In this document: positions 25,289 through 33,852 of the stretch, one piece after another
Layout of the letters: each line of letters opens with the position of its first letter
How positions within the stretch are numbered: position 1 is the first letter of the stretch
From: GCA-2687025 sp964473525
GTDB lineage: Bacteria > Poribacteria > WGA-4E > GCA-2687025
Reading direction: 5' to 3'
NCBI GenBank assembly: GCA_964473525.1
Contig: CAYYPK010000029.1
Coordinates: 16,246-80,245 of the forward strand
Length of the DNA: 64,000 bases
Made by a program: the position numbers and the translations under genes
The notes under the pieces: generated by a model
Told to the model about the DNA's origin: nothing
What the model saw: only the letters and a program-made list of their open reading frames with translations
Databases searched by the model: none

Positions 25289-26125
25289 CTAGCGCTTCAG
25301 CGTGGCCCAATGCGTCGCGGCCTTGCCCTGAGCGTCGACGGCCGTGCTGCTGGCTTCGCCGGTCACGCGCACGTTGTCGATTGCCCACCACCAGTCGTTG
25401 GTGCCGTCGTACATACGGAACGAAACGACGGCTGACGACGCGCCCGCCGGGTTACCCAGACCAACGCTCATCGCGTTGTTGATGAGGTCGAGGTTCCCGA
25501 GATCCTCGGTCGTCCCGTCGAGCGGGCGCACGAGGATCGCGTCGTTCCCGTTGGGATCGAAGCGTAGCACTTCTATCTCCGCGCCGCCGTCATAGGAAAC
25601 GCTGACGATAGCCGCCTGCGTGTCCTCTGGACGCCAGCTGGAGTCGAACGTCAGCGTCGCCGTACCTTCGGCGGTGGAGCTCACGTCGAAGGCTGGAGAG
25701 CTGAGGGTGGAGTCGAACGGTCCACCGTCCAGCGCGCTGTTGAGGTCATCGTATTCGTCGGGGTCGGCTACCGCGACGACCCCGATTCCGAAGCCGCCCT
25801 TACCGGCGTCGGTGAACATCGTGCGCTCTTGGTCGCCAGCCGCTTCCGCCCACCACGTGGCCAGCGGGAACGTCCAGCCAAGCCACTCGGTGACGCCGTT
25901 CGTGGGCATGCTACCGTCGTTGTTGACGGACCAGCCAGATGGGGCGTCAGCGGTCCATACTGCGTCGCCCGCAACGCCTTCGTCGACGTTGGCGCCGAGG
26001 GTAACACCCTCGAAGTCTTCGGCGAAGAGTTCCACCGTCGTAACGCCAGCCGTGGCGACCCCGGCCATCAGCGAGAAGGACAGCGCCGCCGCGCCACCCA
26101 CAACTGCAAGTCGAATACGGTTCAT
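25289..26125 (-). CDS. Secreted beta-sandwich protein, paralogue of the preceding gene
   Basis: 278 residues from ATG 26125, which has AAGGGAA about 9 nt upstream; an in-frame ATG at 26260 would bury the signal peptide behind 45 extra residues. Signal peptide: AAALSFSLMAGVATA. The core shares AEDFEGVTLGANVDEG, TFDSSWRPEDTQ and YDGTNDWWWAIDNVRV with the gene at 24378. Both also carry ADPDEYDDLN, a candidate calcium-binding loop. The last residues are VDAQGKAATHWATLKR, matching the shared tail. Paralogy, tandem position and equal orientation indicate local duplication. The function is unknown beyond export and probable surface location. Confidence 0.75.
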   Translation of the reverse strand: MNRIRLAVVGGAAALSFSLMAGVATAGVTTVELFAEDFEGVTLGANVDEGVAGDAVWTADAPSGWSVNNDGSMPTNGVTEWLGWTFPLATWWAEAAGDQERTMFTDAGKGGFGIGVVAVADPDEYDDLNSALDGGPFDSTLSSPAFDVSSTAEGTATLTFDSSWRPEDTQAAIVSVSYDGGAEIEVLRFDPNGNDAILVRPLDGTTEDLGNLDLINNAMSVGLGNPAGASSAVVSFRMYDGTNDWWWAIDNVRVTGEASSTAVDAQGKAATHWATLKR

Positions 26126-26232
26126 GCGATACATTTCCCTTGGGTTTGTCGAGCGGCCCGCTCGCGCGTTGAGCAGGGCCACGGCGATCAGGGCGTCAGG
26201 CGCGATTCCCTTCGCGCCTGACGCATCGTAGT

Positions 26233-27006
26233 CTATCGGTGGGCCTTGAGCCCACCCCAACTAGTAGCCGCTTTGCCATTCGGATCGACAGGATAGGTGC
26301 TCACGATCTTGATGTTGTCGAATTCCGACTGCTGCGCGTACATCTGGAAGCCGACGAATCCGCTTGCGTATTCGTCGTCCTCTCCCTCGATGACGACCTC
26401 GTCAGCGGCGCCTGCGTTGTCGTTCGTGAACTTGAACTGTCCCTGCGTTACCTCCAGCGTCCAGTGCATCCGCTGGCCGTTCTCGGGGTAATTGTCGTAG
26501 TCCGGCGCGTGCCCCACCTCCAGCAGGTCGTACCACGGATCATCGTCGCTAAAGCGCTTATGCATGATGACCATGGGGCCTTGGTTGCCGTCGAGCGCAG
26601 GCGCGGGCCAACCGTCGTTGATGATGTTTACACGGTAGTGCCGGTCGGTGTCGGCGTAAGCCCACACGAGGCCCATACCATCGTTGTCCTGGGCGCCAAC
26701 ATCGACTTCCATGATAAAGTCGATGAATTCCTCACCGGTGTAGATCGCGAACGTGCCCATCAGCATCGTATCGCCTGGGCTGCCCCAGATGTTCGACCCT
26801 TGGTAGAGGACGTTGCCATCCAGCTCTGTCTGTGCGTCGCGTATCTCCCACGCGCCTGGGCCAACATCGCCCAGGTTCCCTGGAGCCTCGTCTACGAGGA
26901 GCCAGTCGTCGAGATCGCCGCTCTCGAAGTCTATGACAGTCTGCGCGTGTACGCCCATCGCCAGCGTAAGCGCGAGCGCCATAGAGGCGTATGTGCTTGC
27001 TCGCAT
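26233..27006 (-). CDS. Secreted lectin-like protein (thrombospondin-C-like fold), with C-tail
   Basis: 257 residues; ATG 27006 has GGAGAAGACCG upstream. Signal peptide MRASTYASMALALTLAMGVHA. The mature protein has FESGDLDDWLLVDEAPGNLG, SNIWGSPGDTMLMGTFAIYT, DNDGMGLVWAYADTDRHYRV and GFQMYAQQSEFDNIKI. This pattern resembles the jelly roll of thrombospondin C-terminal or LamG-type domains, with DxNDGxG-like calcium-binding residues. The tail is VDPNGKAATSWGGLKAHR. It is closely related to the next gene (27061): LYQGSNIWG, IYT, DNDGMG, and NDGWP.PALDGN are common to both. A glycan- or matrix-binding role is likely. Confidence 0.75.
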   Translation of the reverse strand: MRASTYASMALALTLAMGVHAQTVIDFESGDLDDWLLVDEAPGNLGDVGPGAWEIRDAQTELDGNVLYQGSNIWGSPGDTMLMGTFAIYTGEEFIDFIMEVDVGAQDNDGMGLVWAYADTDRHYRVNIINDGWPAPALDGNQGPMVIMHKRFSDDDPWYDLLEVGHAPDYDNYPENGQRMHWTLEVTQGQFKFTNDNAGAADEVVIEGEDDEYASGFVGFQMYAQQSEFDNIKIVSTYPVDPNGKAATSWGGLKAHR

Positions 27007-27060
27007 CGGTCTTCTCCGGCTGTGGGGGGGATGGGCGGACCCGCCACGTTCTCGCGATCG

Positions 27061-27834
27061 CTATCGAGTGGCCTTGATGCTGGCCCAAGCCGTCGCCATC
27101 TTGCCCTCGGCTTCGACTGCGGTGGTCTCGGTGACGATGACGATGTTGTCGAATTCCGCCTGTTGCGCGTACAGCTGGATCCCGATGGAGCCGTCCACGT
27201 ACGAGCTGTCGGAACCGGACACGGTTGCGCCGTGGTCGCTCTCGAAGGTGAATTCGCCGTCCATCACCGTGAGGGTCCACACCATGCGCGTGCCGTCTTC
27301 TGGGTAAGGCACATAGCCGCTGTCGGGGTTCTGGACATCCAGCAACTCATACCACGGCTCTGCGTCGCTGATGCGCTTGTGCATGATCGTCATGGGGCCG
27401 CTGTTGCCGTCGAGCGCCGGCGAGGGCCAGCCGTCGTTGATCATGTTGACGCGGTAGTGGTCGGCGGTGGAATTGTAGCCCCACACGACGCCCATCCCGT
27501 CGTTGTCGGAGGCCGCGACATCCATGGTGAGCGTGAAGTCGCCGAATACTTCAGCGGTGTAGATAGCGAACGTGCCGACAAGCATCGTGTCGCCAGGGGT
27601 GCCCCAGATGTTCGAGCCCTGGTAGAGGGCGTTTCCGTCCAGGCCGTTTTCACTCGCGCGAACTTCCCACGCGCCTGGACCGGTGTCCCCGAGATTCTCC
27701 TCCGCCTCGTCGATGTATTCCCAGCCGGCGTCGCCGCCCTCGAAATCGAGCGTGACAACTTGGTCCTGTCCGTACGCCAGACCCGCGGCCATCGTCAGCG
27801 CAGCGGCTCCGGCCAATACTGAACGTATCCGCAT
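27061..27834 (-). CDS. Secreted lectin-like protein, tandem paralogue, with C-tail
   Basis: 257 residues, exactly the length of its neighbour at 26233. Signal peptide SVLAGAAALTMAAGLAYG, then LDFEGGDAGWEYIDEAEENL, SNIWGTPGDTMLVGTFAIYT, SDNDGMGVVWGYNSTADHYR and IQLYAQQAEFDNIVI. MIVM/MTIMHKR and the DNDGMG calcium-type loop are conserved between the pair. The C-terminus is VEAEGKMATAWASIKATR. AGGGAA precedes the start. The two genes are 54 bp apart and probably co-transcribed. No catalytic residues are recognised. Confidence 0.75.
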   Translation of the reverse strand: MRIRSVLAGAAALTMAAGLAYGQDQVVTLDFEGGDAGWEYIDEAEENLGDTGPGAWEVRASENGLDGNALYQGSNIWGTPGDTMLVGTFAIYTAEVFGDFTLTMDVAASDNDGMGVVWGYNSTADHYRVNMINDGWPSPALDGNSGPMTIMHKRISDAEPWYELLDVQNPDSGYVPYPEDGTRMVWTLTVMDGEFTFESDHGATVSGSDSSYVDGSIGIQLYAQQAEFDNIVIVTETTAVEAEGKMATAWASIKATR

Positions 27835-28276
27835 TTCTTGTTCCCTATCAGATTACCAACGCGGAATCCCAGCGCGTCGAGCGCGCTGACCGCGTCGTGT
27901 ATGTCATGTGTCCCGAGCCTGGAACAGCGGCTGCCATCCGGGCCCGGTCCACTCTTGTGTCTGCGCCGTCTGTTGGAATGGGGTCACTCATGGCTGTCTC
28001 GGCCACCTTTCGGTGGCGGAACATCGCGGTGGGCACCCACCAAGCGCAGACGACAGCCCACGACATCAGGCTGTCGGGGCCACAGAGCTATTCTGCCGTC
28101 ACACCCAGCGGTTTCTGCAATCATTAGCGGCCCTTCGCGCGAGGTCGCCGCGCGTATGAACCCGCCAAACACACAACGTGGTTCTCCGACCCCTCGTTGC
28201 GCGCATTAGTATAATTCCCCGCCGCGTCTACGCGCAAGTTTGCCTGGCGTGCGCGGGTGAGCCGCGCATCGTAGCC
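27835..28276. other. 442-bp stretch without a recognisable gene
   Basis: It lies upstream of the secreted-protein run and past the end of the gene at 28277. I see a 6-bp stem with a TTTC loop at 28002-28017 and an isolated TATAAT at 28210-28215 on the + strand with no -35 partner and no downstream + strand gene. The minus-strand promoter for the 24378-27834 run should be in the left part, but no convincing pair of boxes is visible. Confidence 0.5.
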
Positions 28277-28852
28277 TCAGCGCAGGCCACGCGCGCGGGA
28301 CTTCAGCCTCGCCCACGATGTCGTGAGCCTTCCAGTCGAGCGCACGGACGCCGTCTCATCGACGGTGAAATCGAGCGTCAGCGGCTCCTCGAAGTCGCAG
28401 TCGACTGCGCCGCCAGCGACGCAGTCGGTCTTCAAGCCGCAGATGACAGGCAGGAACACCTCGACGTGATACGACCCGGGGTCGAGCTTGTCTAGACGCA
28501 CGTCCGAGTATGCGGCTCGGGGCTGTTGCTCCACCGCGATGCATGGCACGTCACAAGGCTCCACCTCCACCGGGGCGATCAGGTGCGGTATCAGCCTGCC
28601 GACGAGTCGGATCGTCCCGCCGTCGTTTTCACGGTCGAACACCGTCAGGCCGCCGTAGTTCGCGAACAGCCGCACCTCGTAGTCGCACGGATCAAGGTTG
28701 TCGTTGGTGGCCTCGATGTTCAGCGTGACGCCAGTGGATGGCGTGGGCTGCGGCGGCTCAACCGACAGCAACATCTCCAAGCCAACCGCGTCGCCCGTAA
28801 TGCAAGCTGCCACGATGAACGCGGCCGAGACGATCGCGCGTTGTAGTCGCAT
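28277..28852 (-). CDS. Small secreted protein with C-terminal tail
   Basis: 191 residues; GGAGG lies 7 nt before ATG 28852. Signal peptide AIVSAAFIVAACITGDAVG. The mature part is a single beta domain: MLLSVEPPQPTPSTGVTLNI, YEVRLFANYGGLTVFDREND, SYHVEVFLPVICG. It is Ig-like/CARDB-like in character, with six cysteines likely forming disulfides (DPCDYE, EPCDVPC, ICGLKTDC, DCDF). The end VRSTGRLTTSWARLK carries the shared tail with Arg in place of the usual Gly-Lys, plus a basic extension. The function is unknown; an extracellular binding module is plausible. Confidence 0.7.
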   Translation of the reverse strand: MRLQRAIVSAAFIVAACITGDAVGLEMLLSVEPPQPTPSTGVTLNIEATNDNLDPCDYEVRLFANYGGLTVFDRENDGGTIRLVGRLIPHLIAPVEVEPCDVPCIAVEQQPRAAYSDVRLDKLDPGSYHVEVFLPVICGLKTDCVAGGAVDCDFEEPLTLDFTVDETASVRSTGRLTTSWARLKSRARGLR

Positions 28853-28915
28853 GCTACGTCCTCCAGGAAAGAGGGTAGCACGCGGGCGCCCGCCGTCGAG
28901 ATCTCGTCCGATGGA

Positions 28916-30490
28916 CTACGCGATGGCGTCGGCGTGCCGGCCTGCTCGGTGGTCGCCCGCAGCGCGCATCGTGCCGTCGTCATCGAGCCATATCATCACG
29001 GGAACCGCGATGGCGCCCTCCGTCACGCGTACGACGTGGCCTCGCCCCTCGAGGTCCGCTTTGGTCGCATCGTCGATGCCGGCGTGGAGACACAGGTCCT
29101 GGAGACGCGTGATCGCCTCGACCCGGTTGGGAACAGGGCTGAACGAATTCTCGTGGTGCGACGTGCTGAACCTCGACGTCGTGACCGCTTCCGCCGGCGC
29201 CATTCCCCACTCGACGACGTTCAGGAAGATGTTCAGAGCCGTCTGGTCCTGTAGGTCGCCACCCGCGACGCTGATCGTCGCGACCGGCTTACCATCCCGC
29301 AGGACGAGCGTCGGGGTCAGGGTGATACGCGGCCGCTTGCGCGCCAGGATGTGGTTCGGATGCTTTGGATTCGTGTTCATGCAGCGTAGCCGGTTGCCGT
29401 GTGCTACGCCCGTCGTCCCGCCGCCCGCGGGCGCGTTGCAGCTTGGCGTCGCCGACACGAAGTTGCCCCAGCGATCCACGACGCAGCATGTCGTCGTGCC
29501 TTCGCCCCACGGTTCGTCCGGGCCGGGCGTCTTCACGGCTTGCATCGTGTAAGGATCCCCGGGACGCCGCTCGGCTGACGCTGCTGTCATGTCGATGAGC
29601 GGGCGTCTTAGCTCGGTATATTCGTCCGACAGCAGCGCGTCCATCGGCACGTCGCCGAACTGCGGGTCCGTGTAGTACTCGTCGCGGTCGGCGAAGGCTA
29701 GCTTGAGCGCCTCGGCGGTCACGTGGATCGTGTCCGCCGACAGATGCCCCATGTCGCGCAGATCGAAGCCTTCGAGCAGTCTGAGCGCCTGCAACAGCGA
29801 CGGCCCCTGCGTCCACGGCCCGCACTTGCACACGGTGTATCCACGGTATTCGACGCAGACGGGGTCTTCGATGCGCGTCGTGTGGAGGTCGAGGTCCGCT
29901 TTGCGGAGGAAGCTGCCGCCTTCGATGTACCACGCCTCAAGGTCGTCGGCGACTTCGCCTCGATAGAAGCAGTCGTAGGCGGCCTGGATGCCGGCTTCTC
30001 GTCCGCCGGACGCTGCGGCCTCGGCTTGCAGAAGCTTGCCAAACGTCGCCGCAAGCTTCGGATACCAGTCCCTCTCGGCGGTCTCCAGCAGTCGCAAGGC
30101 TGGCTGTACGACCGTCTCGAACGACATCGTTCCGTACATGCGCAATGCGTCGAGACACAGCGCCACCGCGCCGGGCACGGGAGCCGCCTTGATGTGACCG
30201 TCCGACGGGATGCCGTTCTCGTAATACCACGCGATGGCGTCGGGGTCCGACGGAGCGCCGCCGAGACCGTTCAGCACCTTCGTCTCGCCCGCCTTCGCAT
30301 CGTAGATCATGAATGGGACTTCGCCGCCGATGGCGAACAGCCCGTAGTCCGTGATACTCAACGCGAGGATCGTCGCGACGGCGGCGTCCGCTGCGTTGCC
30401 TCCCGCCTCCAGGATGCTGATGCCCGCGTCTACGGACTCCTGCTTGCCCGCCGCTACCGCGCCGCCCTTGCCTGCTGCTTGCCAGCCCAT
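28916..30490 (-). CDS. Gamma-glutamyltransferase family protein
   Basis: 524 residues from ATG 30490, chosen because GGAGGGTGGGGAC precedes it. This is an Ntn-hydrolase family that matures by self-cleavage. The small-subunit nucleophile is expected at the first Thr of EGTTTCCVVDRWGN, about Thr332, matching TTHxSVVD of classical GGTs. Also visible are SILEAGGNAADAAVAT near the N-terminus, GLGGAPSDP and a late GGGTTG loop. No signal peptide is present, unlike periplasmic E. coli GGT, so it may be a cytosolic GGT-like acylase or hydrolase. The exact substrate is unknown. Confidence 0.88.
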   Translation of the reverse strand: MGWQAAGKGGAVAAGKQESVDAGISILEAGGNAADAAVATILALSITDYGLFAIGGEVPFMIYDAKAGETKVLNGLGGAPSDPDAIAWYYENGIPSDGHIKAAPVPGAVALCLDALRMYGTMSFETVVQPALRLLETAERDWYPKLAATFGKLLQAEAAASGGREAGIQAAYDCFYRGEVADDLEAWYIEGGSFLRKADLDLHTTRIEDPVCVEYRGYTVCKCGPWTQGPSLLQALRLLEGFDLRDMGHLSADTIHVTAEALKLAFADRDEYYTDPQFGDVPMDALLSDEYTELRRPLIDMTAASAERRPGDPYTMQAVKTPGPDEPWGEGTTTCCVVDRWGNFVSATPSCNAPAGGGTTGVAHGNRLRCMNTNPKHPNHILARKRPRITLTPTLVLRDGKPVATISVAGGDLQDQTALNIFLNVVEWGMAPAEAVTTSRFSTSHHENSFSPVPNRVEAITRLQDLCLHAGIDDATKADLEGRGHVVRVTEGAIAVPVMIWLDDDGTMRAAGDHRAGRHADAIA

Positions 30491-30636
30491 GTCCCCACCC
30501 TCCATGTTGTGCATCCGACGCCGCGCGAAGCGTGTTCGCACTCTTACACGCGGTGTCTGTGGGTGTCAAAGGGCGAAGCGGCGCTAGCGCGGATCCCGTA
30601 CGAGCGGGACGACGATCGCAGGGCGCCTGTGATGGG

Positions 30637-31134
30637 TCATGCTGGGTCGGCCGGATCGGTCCTGGAACTCAGACCGCCGTCATACGGCTCCAAATGCGGA
30701 CATCGGGCGGCAAGGTCACGAAGGAACGTCTCGGCGTCGTCCGGCGAGATACCCACGCCGATGCGCTTGCCTCGTCGTTCGATGACAAGTCCTTTCATCG
30801 TGAGTCCCCACTTCCACGAACGTCCGCTCTTGAGCCACCCCGGCCTCACGGTCTCGATGTCTGCCAGACGGACGCGAATGCGGATGGGTCCAACGCTCGC
30901 GGAGAAGTGTTCGTCGGACAGGGCGTACCGGAGCCCGTACAGCGCTCCCAGGCAGATGAGGATGAGCGAACCATAGAACGCCTGGAGAGCCGTCACCGCT
31001 AGTGGCGGGATCTCAGCCCTGCTTACCATGAACGCCGCCCATACTAGCATCGCGGAGACAAGCCACAGGACTATCGTTGCGTACCATACTCGCTTCGGTG
31101 CGTACTCCGCCGCGCGATCACTCACCGCCTCCAT
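30637..31134 (-). CDS. Membrane protein with bacterial PH-like domain
   Basis: 165 residues from ATG 31134, which sits 7 nt after AGGAGG; the ATG at 31140 is only 1 nt away from it. Two transmembrane helices (WYATIVLWLVSAMLVWAAFM and LQAFYGSLILICLGALYGL) are followed by a cytoplasmic PH-like beta domain (YALSDEHFSASVGPIRIRVR, VIERRGKRIGVGISPDDAET). This is the layout of SunI/YyaB-type bPH proteins. ISPDDAETFLRDL matches the end of that domain. The function is unknown, perhaps in envelope protection. No clear operon partner. Confidence 0.65.
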   Translation of the reverse strand: MEAVSDRAAEYAPKRVWYATIVLWLVSAMLVWAAFMVSRAEIPPLAVTALQAFYGSLILICLGALYGLRYALSDEHFSASVGPIRIRVRLADIETVRPGWLKSGRSWKWGLTMKGLVIERRGKRIGVGISPDDAETFLRDLAARCPHLEPYDGGLSSRTDPADPA

Positions 31135-31228
31135 TGCCATGCCTCCTGAGTCCTAAGCCAACATCACCCGACCATGTCGAGGCGGGCTCGCGATGGATTC
31201 TGCGTCCTGCGATGCCGACCATCCCACA

Positions 31229-32752
31229 CTAGCTGGCGGCCACAAGCAGGACCGTTGGCGCGTCGTCGAACGGGTTGTCCAGATGCGTCGTGAAACCGCG
31301 TCCTCCGACGGGCGCTTCCTTGGTCTCCCCTGTATACACGTCCATCCAACGCGCCGTCAGCGGCGCGGAGCGCGCAACGCCCGTAAGATCCATGCTCACA
31401 TCGCCTCCCTCGGGCAGGAACACGAAGTACTGCCTGCCGTGCTCGGCGGAGCAGAGGCCGCGATCCACGTACTCATTGTCCGGCGCCATGCGGTTCAGGT
31501 TCACGTCGCGCATGAAGTCGGCAAGGTACTGGTACCGCCGCCATCCCTCGGGCTCGGGGTCGTACTTCACGAGATCCCAAGACGTGTTGTTGTAGTAGTA
31601 GCCGGGGTAGCCGCCACCCGCGTAGATGGCATATGTCCAGCGAAGAACGTCCTGCCACGGGCGCGTCGTGCGGCTGGAATACGTCTTGATGTCCTCCGCG
31701 CCGAGCTCGTAGCCGTACTCGATGTTCATGTACGGCTTGTCCATCGTGCGGAATCGGCGCGCTGCTTCGCGGTAGTATCGGTGTGAGTCCGACAGGTGGA
31801 TCTGGTCGGAGACGAAGTCCGTCGCGTCGTCGATGGGCGAGCTGTACGCTGCTGAGCCACCCACGGCGTCGTGGACGGTCACGAGGTGGCCGTACGCGTC
31901 CACGTCGCGGATGAGACCCACGCGGTTCAGGGCGTAGCCTGCGTCGTCCCATCGGCGCTTGAAGTTGTAGCTTTCCTTGCCGACATCCCACACGAGGTTG
32001 CCGTACGCCTGATAGCGCGCGACGACGTATCGCCAGTACTGGTCGTCGTCGGCCGTGTAGTGTTCCGGCCAGTTCACGCGCTTGTTCTGCACCGAGATCA
32101 TAAGGTGCGAGACGATGCCGCGCGCGTGCAGGGCTGCCATCACCTCGTCGAACTTGCGGAAGAAGTCGACATTGATGGTCGAGTGGTCGGGGTCGTCGTT
32201 GGATCCCCCGAAAGGGTACAGGTCGGGCGGCGAGAAGACCCACTCGTGCGACGGGTCGGAGAAGCCAGCGTGGGCGTACACGTTCATGACGATGTAGTTG
32301 AAGCCACGCGCCGCGATGAGGTCCACCAGTTCCTCGAAGGCTTCCGGGCGGCTCTGATGGATCGCGAACAGCCAGTCGCACTCGAACCCTAGCGGCACGA
32401 ACGGGTCGCCGTTCTCAAAGGCGAAGCGGCGAGGGTACGATGGGTCGGTCTGCAGGCGACCGCGCACGTTGGGGTTCGTGTTTGGCACGCAGTCGATCGG
32501 GTCCAGTTCCGTGCCGTCCAACGCCGTCTGCTCGGAAGACACCGTGCCGGTCCACCGACCTTCGATCGTGGGAGAGAAGCGCACTTTCCAGATGTCGCCA
32601 CCATCGTGGAAGGCGGGGATGTCGCGGAACTCCGCTCCCGACTCGTGCCCTAGCGTGGCTGTGGCAGCCACCCGACACGGGTTGTCGTGCGCCTCCACGC
32701 ACCGGAGCGTGAAGTCGTGGACGTGCCACTTCTCAACGGTCGTGGGCGGCAT
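31229..32752 (-). CDS. Glycoside hydrolase, DUF5060 plus apiosidase-like barrel
   Basis: 507 residues; AAGGAGACGACC precedes ATG 32752. An N-terminal DUF5060-type beta domain (about 8-85: FRDIPAFHDGGDIWKVRFSP, EGRWTG) is followed by a TIM barrel: FVPLGFECDWLFAIHQSRPE, FNYIVMNVYAHAGFSDPSHE, YGNLVWDVGKESYNFKRRWD and YMNIEYGYEL. The glutamates in VGKES and NIEYGY are candidate acid/base and nucleophile residues. The end (VYTGETKEAPVGGRGFTT) looks like the collagen-binding-like C-terminal domain. No signal peptide is present. It likely acts on plant or algal glycans. The hydroxyacid dehydrogenase 15 bp upstream is on the same strand, suggesting an operon. Confidence 0.75.
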   Translation of the reverse strand: MPPTTVEKWHVHDFTLRCVEAHDNPCRVAATATLGHESGAEFRDIPAFHDGGDIWKVRFSPTIEGRWTGTVSSEQTALDGTELDPIDCVPNTNPNVRGRLQTDPSYPRRFAFENGDPFVPLGFECDWLFAIHQSRPEAFEELVDLIAARGFNYIVMNVYAHAGFSDPSHEWVFSPPDLYPFGGSNDDPDHSTINVDFFRKFDEVMAALHARGIVSHLMISVQNKRVNWPEHYTADDDQYWRYVVARYQAYGNLVWDVGKESYNFKRRWDDAGYALNRVGLIRDVDAYGHLVTVHDAVGGSAAYSSPIDDATDFVSDQIHLSDSHRYYREAARRFRTMDKPYMNIEYGYELGAEDIKTYSSRTTRPWQDVLRWTYAIYAGGGYPGYYYNNTSWDLVKYDPEPEGWRRYQYLADFMRDVNLNRMAPDNEYVDRGLCSAEHGRQYFVFLPEGGDVSMDLTGVARSAPLTARWMDVYTGETKEAPVGGRGFTTHLDNPFDDAPTVLLVAAS

Positions 32753-32767
32753 GGTCGTCTCCTTCGA

Positions 32768-33745
32768 TTACTGGCCGAATACCGAATACGGCAACGCCTC
32801 GCCACTCAGCCCGGCGAGAAGATTCTCCGCCGCCATACGCACCATCTTCGTCCGCGTCTGCACAGTGGCGCTACCGAGGTGCGGCACGACGAGGACGTTG
32901 TCGAGCGACAGCAACGGATGGTCGGCGGGAATCGGCTCCGGCTCCGTGACGTCCAGCGCGGCAGCCGTGATCTGGCCCTCGCTCATTGCCTCGTAGAGCG
33001 CGTCGTGATCCACGACGCCGCCGCGCGCGATGTTCACCAGCACCGCGCGCGACTTCATCAGCCCAAGCTCCCGGGCGCCGATGAGGTTGCGCGTCTCGTC
33101 GGACATTGGAGGATGCAGCGTCACGAAGTCGGAGCGCGTGAGTAGGTCGTCTAGCTCGGCGTATTCCATGCCGAGCTCGTCTTCCCAGTCCGTGCGACGC
33201 GTGCGCTTGTTGTAGAGGACCTTCATGTCGAAGCCGAGGGCGCGCTTCGCCACGGCGTAACCAATACGACCCATGCCCACGATCCCGATTGTCGAGCCGT
33301 GGACGTCCTGGCCCCACAGGATGTTCGGGTCGTAATACTGCCAGTCGCCAGCCTGCACGTGCCGGTTGCCCGGTACGACGTTCCGCGCCGCCGCCAGCAG
33401 CAGAGCGAAGGTCATGTCAGCAGTCGCGTCGCTCAATACGCCCGGTGTATTCCCCACTTCGATCCCGCGTGCCCGCGCCGCGTTCGCGTCGATATGGTCG
33501 TACCCCACGCCCACGTTGGCGATCACCTTGAGCCCGGGCGCGGACGCCATCATCTCGTCCGTGATGAGCTCGTGGCCGTACGTCATCAGCCCGTCGAGGG
33601 CGCCGATCTTCTCGGCGGTAGGGGCCGAGACGGCGCTCGTGTGCCACATCTCGACGTCGCATGTCTCGCGGAGTTCCGCGACGACTTCGTCCGGTATGGG
33701 ACGTGTGATGAACACCCTCGGCTTGTCAGGGGGCTTGTTTGACAC
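32768..33745 (-). CDS. D-2-hydroxyacid dehydrogenase (glyoxylate/hydroxypyruvate reductase-like)
   Basis: 325 residues from GTG 33745 with AGGAG 6-7 nt upstream. The NAD-binding GMGRIG (in TIGIVGMGRIGYAVAKRA) and the catalytic triad of the family are present: Arg in VNIARGGVVD, Glu in DVTEPEPIP and His in VVPHLGSAT. ANVGVGYDHID and GVLSDATADMTFALLLAAAR are the usual flanking signatures. It interconverts a 2-keto acid and a D-2-hydroxy acid with NAD(P)H, most often glyoxylate or hydroxypyruvate. Its stop is 15 bp before the glycoside hydrolase start. Confidence 0.92.
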   Translation of the reverse strand: MSNKPPDKPRVFITRPIPDEVVAELRETCDVEMWHTSAVSAPTAEKIGALDGLMTYGHELITDEMMASAPGLKVIANVGVGYDHIDANAARARGIEVGNTPGVLSDATADMTFALLLAAARNVVPGNRHVQAGDWQYYDPNILWGQDVHGSTIGIVGMGRIGYAVAKRALGFDMKVLYNKRTRRTDWEDELGMEYAELDDLLTRSDFVTLHPPMSDETRNLIGARELGLMKSRAVLVNIARGGVVDHDALYEAMSEGQITAAALDVTEPEPIPADHPLLSLDNVLVVPHLGSATVQTRTKMVRMAAENLLAGLSGEALPYSVFGQ

Positions 33746-33852
33746 GCGTCACTCCTTATGCCAGAAAGGGTCGGGGCGTCTCCCGGTGGGGTGCAGCGAG
33801 CCTACCACGGATCGACATGACGGCAAATTCCACTCCCCTCGGATGAGGCGAC

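Noticed and set aside
28002..28017. Short GCCACC/GGTGGC hairpin as a terminator or riboswitch
   Set aside because: Only 6 bp, no T-run, not directly after a gene; common by chance in high-GC DNA.
28210..28215. TATAAT as a promoter
   Set aside because: No -35 partner at 16-18 bp and no + strand gene downstream; the nearest gene, at 28277, is in the opposite orientation.
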